DNA of 25,536 nucleotides from DAIUFH01 sp036844705 (GTDB lineage: Bacteria; Bacillota; Clostridia; Tissierellales; Tissierellaceae). The notes under the pieces are model-generated. The model was not told where the DNA came from and did not search any database. It saw nothing but the letters and a program-made list of their open reading frames with translations. The stretch's first letter is position 1. Every line of letters begins with the position of its first letter. Of the stretch, positions 20,000 to 25,536 are shown one piece after another. The translations under genes and the position numbers were made by a program. The stretch is taken from positions 1 through 25,536 of the forward strand of contig DAIUFH010000027.1 in the NCBI GenBank assembly GCA_036844705.1, given 5' to 3'.

Positions 20000-20513
20000 A
20001 ATCCTTCTTTGTATGGGCAATTCTACTTGCTGCAGCCGCCGCAATAGCAGCTACAATATCGTCTAAAAAAGTATTGCACTCAACACCCTTTTTAGAATCC
20101 AGTTCCTTAATGATACCTATCTTTTCTTTGTCCAGAAATCCATAATTAGTAAGTCCTATAGTGCCATATACATTAACAATTGATAATGGTATTATTTCAT
20201 CAATCCCATAAAGTCCCTCATCACTTTCTACAATACTCTGCAGCGGCTCAGGAAGAAGTTTTTTTTCAGCCAACTCATCAAGGGCTATCCCTGTTAAGAT
20301 TGCATGAATAATTTCTCTTTTCCTCAATGTTGCCTCTACGCTTTCCATACAAATTTCCAAATTTAAATCAGGATAATAATCTCCCTGAAGATATAGAACT
20401 ATTTTCGCAATATCCATTAGCTCTACACCTCTTCTGTTAAGATTCTCAATTGTAATTCTTTTTAAATCCTCCATATTATATTTATCACTATATTTACTTG
20501 TATATTTGCTCAT
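19998..20513 (-). CDS. Phosphatidylglycerophosphatase A-like protein (YutG family)
   Basis: About 171 aa of the PgpA/YutG family. The first 60 residues (ITIENLNRRGVELMDIAKIVLYLQ) and the C-terminal LDSKKGVECNTFLDDIVAAIAAAAASRIAH segment, with its conserved D-D pair, fit the family. Unlike E. coli PgpA it has few clear membrane spans, as is usual for the Firmicute YutG branch. In E. coli PgpA removes phosphate from phosphatidylglycerophosphate; the function of YutG-type proteins is less certain. The frame opens at a TTG (20516); the ATG at 20513 has GGAG seven bases upstream and is preferred. It is divergent from the FMN-binding lipoprotein gene. Confidence 0.85.
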   Translation of the reverse strand: MSKYTSKYSDKYNMEDLKRITIENLNRRGVELMDIAKIVLYLQGDYYPDLNLEICMESVEATLRKREIIHAILTGIALDELAEKKLLPEPLQSIVESDEGLYGIDEIIPLSIVNVYGTIGLTNYGFLDKEKIGIIKELDSKKGVECNTFLDDIVAAIAAAAASRIAHTKKD

Positions 20514-20533
20514 CAAATCACTCCATTATCTTT

Positions 20534-20547
20534 ATGATAATTATCAT
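20534..20547. promoter_or_regulatory. Fur/PerR-like palindrome between the PgpA-like and lipoprotein genes
   Basis: ATGATAATTATCAT is a perfect 14-bp palindrome resembling half-sites of Fur-family boxes (TGATAAT-N-ATTATCA), though the centre is shorter than the full consensus. It lies 21 bp upstream of the PgpA-like start and 138 bp upstream of the lipoprotein. Confidence 0.35.
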
Positions 20548-20608
20548 ACCCAAATTTATGTTACTTGTGCAATACTTTTTCATTGTTAATTTTATGCCTA
20601 TGTTGTTA

Positions 20609-20637
20609 TTGAATTTTTTCTAAATTAAGTATATAAT
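20609..20637 (+). promoter_or_regulatory. Promoter of the FMN-binding lipoprotein gene
   Basis: TTGAAT (20609-20614), an exact 17-bp spacer and TATAAT (20632-20637), 48 bp before the ATG. AAAGGAG is the ribosome binding site. Confidence 0.65.
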
Positions 20638-20684
20638 AGAAGAAGTTACTTAAGTATTTATTTATTATTGAAAGGAGAAACGAA

Positions 20685-21026
20685 ATGAAAAAGATTATAT
20701 CTTTAGCATTAATATTAGTATTAATTGCTACAGCTTTAGTTGGATGTGGTGGTGGAGGAGCTAAGTTAACTGATGGTACATACGAAGGCGAAGCTCAAGG
20801 TATGGCTCCATTAAAAGTTAAAGTTGAAGTTGCAGAAGGAAAAATTGCTAGTGTAGAAGTTACAGAACATGCAGAAACACCAGAAATTTCTGACCCAGCT
20901 TTAGAACAAATTCCTGCATTAATTGTAGAAAAAAATTCAACAGATGTTGATGCTGTATCTGGAGCAACTGTAACAAGTACTGCAATTAAAGATGCAGTAA
21001 ACAACGCTTTAGAAAACGCAAAATAG
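20685..21026 (+). CDS. Single-domain FMN-binding lipoprotein
   Basis: A 113-aa lipoprotein. The signal peptide (KKIISLALILVLIATAL) ends in the lipobox LVGC, so the mature protein is tethered by Cys21 to the outer face of the membrane. After a Gly-rich spacer (GGGGAK), almost all the rest is one FMN_bind domain, with the flavinylation motif D-A-V-S-G-A-T-V-T-S whose threonine usually carries FMN covalently. Such proteins act as extracytoplasmic electron carriers, as in PplA-type extracellular electron transfer or next to Rnf-like modules. No flavin transferase (ApbE) gene is in the window. It has its own promoter and terminator. The electron donor and acceptor are unknown. Confidence 0.92.
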   Translation: MKKIISLALILVLIATALVGCGGGGAKLTDGTYEGEAQGMAPLKVKVEVAEGKIASVEVTEHAETPEISDPALEQIPALIVEKNSTDVDAVSGATVTSTAIKDAVNNALENAK

Positions 21027-21036
21027 TAAGTAATAT

Positions 21037-21062
21037 AAAACCCCATCTTAAGATGGGGTTTT
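21037..21062. terminator. Two-way intrinsic terminator between the lipoprotein and tatC genes
   Basis: A perfect palindrome AAAACCCCATCTTAAGATGGGGTTTT, with a GC-rich stem and T-run on both strands. The tatC stop codon (21048-21050) lies inside it. Confidence 0.92.
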
Positions 21063-21773
21063 TAATTTCTTCTTTTTTTCAAATATAGAAGATAGTATAA
21101 TTCCTATTTCAAATAAAGCCAACATCGGTATGGCGAGTAATACCTGTGAAACCACATCCGGTGGCGTAAGTATAGCTGCTATAATGAATATAACTAAAAT
21201 AAATATTTTTCTATTTTTCTTAAATAAACTTATCTTTACAATATTAAATCTCGTTAATAAAACCATAACTATAGGTAATTCAAATATTATTCCAAAGGAT
21301 AATATTGTAGTTATTACAAAACTTAAATAATTACTGAAGCTTATCATTGGCTGTATTTCCTCAATCTGAAACCCAATAAAAAATACAATCATGGTTGGTA
21401 ATACTATTATATATGAAAATATAACTCCAAGAATAAAAAATATACCACCTGTAAATAGAGAAACAATTATATATTTTCTCTCCTTTGAATTGAGTCCAGG
21501 ACTTATAAATAGCCATATTTGTGTCAGTATAAATGGAGCAGATATTACCAATCCACCTATAACAGCTATCTTTACATATGACATCAGCAATTCAGCAGGC
21601 GCTATAAATACAAAATTAGTTTCAGGAGTAATATTTACTATATCCTTTACTACTGGCTCTGCAAAGTTATAGAAAATGAATACAGCCGAAACAAATACCA
21701 CGGCACAATATACAAGTCTTTTTCTTAACTCTGCTAGATGCCCCACTATAGTTAAATCAGTCGTTTTTTTCAT
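21048..21773 (-). CDS. tatC: Sec-independent translocase subunit TatC
   Basis: A 241-aa TatC of the twin-arginine translocase, the receptor for folded proteins with twin-arginine signals. The conserved N-terminus HLAELRKRLVY leads into six hydrophobic spans, with the family segments FISPGLNSKERK, the E-containing periplasmic-side loop and GIIFELPIVMVLL. Length is normal. It overlaps the end of tatA by 17 bp, so the two are coupled. The stop is within a two-way terminator. No twin-arginine signal is present among the genes of this window, so its cargo is elsewhere. Confidence 0.95.
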   Translation of the reverse strand: MKKTTDLTIVGHLAELRKRLVYCAVVFVSAVFIFYNFAEPVVKDIVNITPETNFVFIAPAELLMSYVKIAVIGGLVISAPFILTQIWLFISPGLNSKERKYIIVSLFTGGIFFILGVIFSYIIVLPTMIVFFIGFQIEEIQPMISFSNYLSFVITTILSFGIIFELPIVMVLLTRFNIVKISLFKKNRKIFILVIFIIAAILTPPDVVSQVLLAIPMLALFEIGIILSSIFEKKKKLKTPS

Positions 21774-21951
21774 CTTCTATGACATCCTTAGCCTGTTCAA
21801 TATCTTCATCTTCACCATTTGCACTACTTTTAAATTCTCTAATTGCCTTACCCATTGCCTTCCCTATTTCCGGTAATTTGGCTGGTCCAAATACCACTAG
21901 AGCAATTACAAGTATTAGAACTAACTCCATTGGTCCTAATCTGCCAAACAT
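21757..21951 (-). CDS. tatA: Sec-independent translocase subunit TatA
   Basis: A 64-aa TatA: a short N-terminal membrane helix (ELVLILVIALVVF), the F-G-P-A-K-L-P-E-I-G hinge, an amphipathic helix (KAMGKAIREFKSS) and an acidic tail. This forms the Tat pore with TatC, in the minimal TatAC arrangement common in Firmicutes. AAGGAGGT precedes the ATG, and a promoter is visible at 22001-22029. It is downstream of the sugar transporter permease on the same strand with an 89-bp gap, so partial read-through is possible. Confidence 0.95.
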   Translation of the reverse strand: MFGRLGPMELVLILVIALVVFGPAKLPEIGKAMGKAIREFKSSANGEDEDIEQAKDVIEDEKND

Positions 21952-22000
21952 AGCTTATTACCTCCTTTTCTGCTAAAATTGTGAAACTTTTATCTATTTA

Positions 22001-22029
22001 ATAATATCACTTATTATATAATATTACAA
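22001..22029 (-). promoter_or_regulatory. Promoter of tatAC
   Basis: On the minus strand TTGTAA (22029-22024), a 17-bp spacer and TATTAT (22006-22001), about 50 bp before the tatA start. The region is very AT-rich, so other boxes could be chosen. Confidence 0.45.
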
Positions 22030-22040
22030 GATAAAACTCC

Positions 22041-23264
22041 TTACGATTTTTTCCTTCTTGTCAGTATATCGAATACAACAGCAACAACTAATATGATACC
22101 TCTGATAATATATTGATAAGATATATTGATTCCCATAAGGTTCATACCACTTATTAAAGATGCCATAACTAAAGCCCCTATTAAAGAACCTGTTATCTTG
22201 CCAACACCACCTGAAGTAGAGACTCCACCTACATAGGCAGCAGCTATTGCATCAAGCTCAAACCCTACTCCTGCCGTTGTAGTAGCAGATTGAAGTCTAG
22301 ATGTATACAATACACCTGCCAATGCAGCTAGCATACTCATGGAAGCAAATACAAAATAGGTTACATTCCGAACATTTATCCCACTTAACTTGGCTGCTTC
22401 AGGGTTACCCCCTACTGCATAAATATGCCTTCCCAGTACAGTTTTTGTGGTCAAAAAATTATATACAAAAGTTACAACAAGTACTATTACCACAGTCCAG
22501 GATAGACCATTATATCTTGCAAGCATCCATGTAATATATCCAATTAGCAAAGATACAAACACCAATTTTGACAAAAACATAGCCATAGATATTACTTCAA
22601 ATTTATATTTTTGTTTATTTTTTCTTATCTTTAATTCATTCAATATATATATTACTATACCTATAGCACCTATGATTAGTGTGAATGTGTGAATGCCTTC
22701 GATATGCAAAAAACCTATATCAGGTATAAATCCATTACCTATATCATTAAAGCTATCATATGGAATGATTATAGTTCCTGTTTTTTGCGTGGCTAACATC
22801 AATGCTCCCCTAAATACAAGCATTCCTGCAAGGGATACCACAAAAGCCGGTATTCCTACCTTGGCAATTAGAAAACCATAAAACAGCCCGATTGCTACTC
22901 CAATTCCAAGTATAATTAGGATGCTAACAAATACAGGCAGTTTCATACTTGTCATAAGAATTGCCACTACTGCTCCTAGAAATCCTGCTACAAATCCTAC
23001 TGACAGATCAATATGCCTTATAATTAAAACGAGAGTCATCCCTATGGTAAGTACAGCAATATACCCTGTTGAATTTATCAAATTTGTAAGATTTCGTGGA
23101 GACATAAAGTTTCCACTGGTTAAGAAAGAAAAAGTAATCATTATAACAAATAAAGCAATAAACATACCATAATCTCTTATGTTTTTCCTTAGTAAAACTT
23201 TTATCTCATTTAAATACTTCTTTAAGGCAGTTACCCAATTTCTTTTTTCACTTATAGAATCCAC
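22041..23264 (-). CDS. Multiple-monosaccharide ABC transporter permease (GguB/MmsB-like)
   Basis: A 407-aa inner-membrane permease of the ribose/xylose/galactose (BPD_transp_2) family. Many hydrophobic spans are visible, with the family marks NLINSTGYIAVLTIGMTLVLI, IRHIDLSVGFVAGF, GIPAFVVSLAGMLVFRG and, near the end, GGNPEAAKLSGINV and LDAIAAAYVGG. Length (about 400) and the extra central span region (IRKNKQKYKFEV) fit the GguB/MmsB group rather than RbsC (about 320). Start is GTG with GGAGG upstream. It follows the ATPase gene by 26 bp. It pairs with the ATPase and the ChvE-like binding protein to import sugars such as xylose, arabinose, glucose or galactose; the sugar cannot be told. Confidence 0.92.
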   Translation of the reverse strand: MDSISEKRNWVTALKKYLNEIKVLLRKNIRDYGMFIALFVIMITFSFLTSGNFMSPRNLTNLINSTGYIAVLTIGMTLVLIIRHIDLSVGFVAGFLGAVVAILMTSMKLPVFVSILIILGIGVAIGLFYGFLIAKVGIPAFVVSLAGMLVFRGALMLATQKTGTIIIPYDSFNDIGNGFIPDIGFLHIEGIHTFTLIIGAIGIVIYILNELKIRKNKQKYKFEVISMAMFLSKLVFVSLLIGYITWMLARYNGLSWTVVIVLVVTFVYNFLTTKTVLGRHIYAVGGNPEAAKLSGINVRNVTYFVFASMSMLAALAGVLYTSRLQSATTTAGVGFELDAIAAAYVGGVSTSGGVGKITGSLIGALVMASLISGMNLMGINISYQYIIRGIILVVAVVFDILTRRKKS

Positions 23265-23290
23265 TTAAATCCTCCTCTCTAAGTACAAGC

Positions 23291-24823
23291 TTATATTGTT
23301 GCCATTTCCATAATAATATCCTGAGTTGCATCCTCTATATTTATTTCTCCCGTGATTTGCCCATGTGACATTACATAAACACGGTCACTCATACCTAGAA
23401 CCTCAGGTAATTCAGATGAAATCATTATAATACTCAAGCCAGCTTCTATTAATTGGTTCATAATCGTATATATCTCATATTTTGCACCTACATCTATTCC
23501 ACGTGTTGGCTCATCCAATATCAAAATATCTGGATCTGTAAAAAGCCACTTGCCTACTGATACCTTCTGTTGATTTCCTCCGCTTAAATTTCCGAGTAGC
23601 TGTTCTATGCTTGGTGCCTTAATGGTTAAATCATCCTTATATTTATTTGCAATATTTATTTCCTCGTTTTCGTTAATAAGTCCTCCAGTTGCTAAAGAAC
23701 TAATATTACCGATTGTTATGTTGTTTTTGATATTCTGTATAAGAATAAGCCCTTCTTTTTTCCTATCCTCTGTTACATAGGCGATACCATTTTTAATTGC
23801 ATCACTTGTATGCCTAAATTTCTTTGACTTGCCATTTACAATCAACTCTCCTGATAACTTATATTCTCTGGGGTTACCAAATATACTAGTTGCAAGCTCT
23901 GTCCTGCCTGCTCCCATAAGTCCAGCAACGGCAACAACCTCTCCTTTTCTTAAATAAAAATTGATATCCTTGAAAATATCTTTACCTGTTTCTTTTGAGA
24001 TGGCAGACCAATCCCTTAGCTCTAATACTTTTTCTCCAAACTCCTTACTATTTCTTTTAGGATAAACATCATTTATTTCTCTGCCTACCATATTTTTAAT
24101 AAGAGCTGGTTCAGTAATTTCTCCTTTTGAGCCATCTAATGAACAGATTGTTTGTCCATCTCTTAAGACAGTTACTGTATCAGCTATTGAAATTACCTCT
24201 TTTAATTTATGGGATATCATAATAGAAGTAATTCCCTCTTCCTTTAATTCCTTCAAAAGATTTAATAAGTTAGCTGAATCATCTTCATTCAGCGCCGCTG
24301 TTGGTTCGTCAAGTATTAGAAGTCTTACATTCTTGCTAAATGCTTTTGCAATTTCAACCAATTGTTGTCTTCCAACACCCAAGTCCTTTATTTTAATATC
24401 AGGGTTGATATTTAATCTCACTCTTTTCAAGAGCTCATTAGCTTTTGATATAGTTTCGTTTAAATCAACAGTAATACCTTTTTTTATCTCATGTCCCAAA
24501 AAAATATTTTCATATACAGTCATTTCAGGAACTAAAGCAAGTTCTTGATATATAATGGCAATCCCTGCTTTTTCACTGTCAGTTATTCCATTATATTTCT
24601 GTATTTGACCATTCAATATAATATCCCCTGTATAATCATTAAAAGGATATACACCAGATAAAACCTTCATAAGAGTGGACTTACCTGCTCCATTTTCACC
24701 TACAAGACAATGAATTTCCCCTCTTTTCACTTTGAAATTTACATTGTTTAAAGCCTTTACACCAGGAAATTCCTTTGTTATATCACACATCTCTAAAATA
24801 TAATCCGATTTATATGTAGACAT
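23291..24823 (-). CDS. Multiple-monosaccharide ABC transporter ATP-binding protein (GguA/MmsA-like)
   Basis: A 510-aa fused double-ATPase, as in RbsA, XylG and GguA. The first domain has Walker A GENGAGKST, a Q-loop YQELALVPEMTVYENIFLG, signature-like LGVGRQQLVEIAKAF and Walker B LLILDEPTAAL. The second has the degenerate P-loop AGLMGAGRTEL, LSGGNQQKV and LILDEPTRGIDVGAK. The G-V-Y-P-x-x-x-Y-x-G-x-I segment after the first P-loop is typical of the multiple-monosaccharide subgroup. AAGGAG precedes the ATG. It lies between the binding-protein gene, from which a hairpin separates it, and the permease gene. Confidence 0.95.
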   Translation of the reverse strand: MSTYKSDYILEMCDITKEFPGVKALNNVNFKVKRGEIHCLVGENGAGKSTLMKVLSGVYPFNDYTGDIILNGQIQKYNGITDSEKAGIAIIYQELALVPEMTVYENIFLGHEIKKGITVDLNETISKANELLKRVRLNINPDIKIKDLGVGRQQLVEIAKAFSKNVRLLILDEPTAALNEDDSANLLNLLKELKEEGITSIMISHKLKEVISIADTVTVLRDGQTICSLDGSKGEITEPALIKNMVGREINDVYPKRNSKEFGEKVLELRDWSAISKETGKDIFKDINFYLRKGEVVAVAGLMGAGRTELATSIFGNPREYKLSGELIVNGKSKKFRHTSDAIKNGIAYVTEDRKKEGLILIQNIKNNITIGNISSLATGGLINENEEINIANKYKDDLTIKAPSIEQLLGNLSGGNQQKVSVGKWLFTDPDILILDEPTRGIDVGAKYEIYTIMNQLIEAGLSIIMISSELPEVLGMSDRVYVMSHGQITGEINIEDATQDIIMEMATI

Positions 24824-24864
24824 AGCTATGCTCCTTACAATAATATATTAATATATATTAATTT

Positions 24865-24900
24865 GAAAATAGTGAAAGCCATTGGTGGCTATCACTATTT
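24865..24900 (-). terminator. Hairpin between the sugar-binding protein and ATPase genes
   Basis: AAAATAGTGA-A-AGCC and GGCT-A-TCACTATTTT pair with one mismatch around a six-base loop. In an ABC operon such a stem after the binding-protein gene usually protects the 5' transcript or partly ends transcription, so that binding protein is made in excess. Confidence 0.75.
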
Positions 24901-24919
24901 TCATCTAATCATTTATCAA

Positions 24920-25536
24920 TTATTCTAGATTTGTAAATTCAGAAGCATCATAATATCCTGAATCGATTAGGGCTGATTTAACATTAGATTGTTCTACTAC
25001 TATAACCTCCGTTTGTTTTGCTGGTATATCAGCCGCCTTGTTATTGTATGAACCTGTAGTAGATGGAGTTTTTCCCTCTAAAACAGCTACTGCCATATCT
25101 ATAGAATCATTAACCAATGTTCTAACATCCTTAAATACAGTCATAGTTTGTTTTCCATCAATTATATATTGTACGGAAGCGATTTCAGCATCCTGCCCTG
25201 TTACAACATATGAACTTACATCCGTATCAGCTGCAAATGTATCCGCTATTGATCTTGCAGTACCATCATTTGGAGCTAATATATATACATCACCCTTGTC
25301 TTCTTTAGAATTGGAAGTTAAGTGGGCTTCTGCTTTGTTTTTGGCTTCGTTAAAATCCCAGTTTGTAGTTACCTGACCAATTATCTTACCCATCTCTTCT
25401 CTTGTCAAAGTATCCTTATCTTGTAAAGCTACAGCCTCACTAGAGTTTTTTATGACAAAGGTTCCATCTGCTATCTTAGGCTGCAATACATTCCATGCAC
25501 CCTCAAAGAATAGAAATGCATTGTTATCTGAAGCGG
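24920..25536 (-). CDS. Multiple-monosaccharide substrate-binding protein (ChvE-like), C-terminal part
   Basis: The visible 205 codons are the C-terminal portion; the reading frame continues past the right edge without a start (the TTG at 25486 is internal). Visible marks are SDNNAFLFFEGAWNVL at the edge, NDGTARSIADTFAAD, VVTGQDAEIASVQYIIDGKQ and TVFKDVRTLVNDSIDMAVAVLEGK. These are the C-lobe and hinge of the periplasmic-binding-protein-1 fold and closest to ChvE/MmsA-type sugar binders. In Firmicutes this is a membrane-tethered lipoprotein, but the N-terminus is not in view. It is the first transporter gene, followed by a hairpin and the ATPase. Confidence 0.9.
   Translation of the reverse strand, partial: ASDNNAFLFFEGAWNVLQPKIADGTFVIKNSSEAVALQDKDTLTREEMGKIIGQVTTNWDFNEAKNKAEAHLTSNSKEDKGDVYILAPNDGTARSIADTFAADTDVSSYVVTGQDAEIASVQYIIDGKQTMTVFKDVRTLVNDSIDMAVAVLEGKTPSTTGSYNNKAADIPAKQTEVIVVEQSNVKSALIDSGYYDASEFTNLE

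Noticed and set aside
25484..25486. TTG at 25486 as start of the sugar-binding protein
   Set aside because: The same frame continues upstream with family-typical sequence (SDNNAFLFFEGAW), so the gene is cut by the window edge.

Overview
The window looks like chromosomal DNA of a low-GC, strictly anaerobic Clostridia-type Firmicute. The evidence is AT-rich DNA, strong GGAGG ribosome binding sites, frequent TTG/GTG starts, a TatAC pair, a zinc-ribbon MscL and a WalR-like site. A purine-fermenting relative (Tissierellia/Gottschalkia-like) would fit, but this is inference. No rRNA, tRNA, IS transposase, phage gene or CRISPR array was seen.

Region 1 (1-9615, all minus strand, transcribed right to left) is one long operon-like run for a bacterial microcompartment (BMC) with purine-degrading enzymes. 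In order of transcription it encodes a dihydropyrimidinase-like cyclic amidohydrolase, an isochorismatase-fold cysteine hydrolase, a UbiX flavin prenyltransferase, a UbiD decarboxylase, three BMC-H shell proteins with two small accessory proteins among them, a BMC-P vertex protein, adenine deaminase, and a three-subunit molybdenum hydroxylase of the xanthine dehydrogenase type (FAD, 2Fe-2S, then the Mo subunit leaving the window). The chemistry matches the classical clostridial xanthine fermentation: adenine -> hypoxanthine -> xanthine -> 4-ureido-5-imidazolecarboxylate -> 4-amino-5-imidazolecarboxylate -> 4-aminoimidazole. I propose that this is a purine/xanthine-fermenting microcompartment and that the amidohydrolase, cysteine hydrolase and UbiD/UbiX are candidates for the ring-opening, ureide-cleaving and decarboxylating steps. 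This is the most interesting content of the window. A divergent cyclase-family hydrolase (9766-10461) is a candidate for a later ring-opening step, and a guanine deaminase (11143-12420) supplies xanthine from guanine.

Region 2 (10.5-18.2 kb) is mixed housekeeping and accessory DNA: a Phd/YefM-RelE/ParE-type toxin-antitoxin pair, a secreted CAP-domain protein behind a WalR-like site, a NUDIX hydrolase and patatin-like phospholipase pair, MscL, a dCMP-deaminase-like (ComEB-like) enzyme, RNase H with an N-terminal viroplasmin domain, and arginase.

Region 3 (18.2-25.5 kb) holds an alanine/glycine:cation symporter, a PgpA-like protein, a one-domain FMN-binding lipoprotein, TatC and TatA, and a multiple-monosaccharide (ChvE/GguA/GguB-like) ABC transporter whose substrate-binding protein runs off the right edge.

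Three copies of a palindromic MITE/REP-like repeat (ends ACCCGAGAT...ATCTCGGGT) lie at 4207-4453, 7887-8008 and 16441-16529. The first contains about five tandem 38-bp units and abuts the stop codon of a shell gene. Three strong hairpins between convergent genes look like shared two-way terminators.
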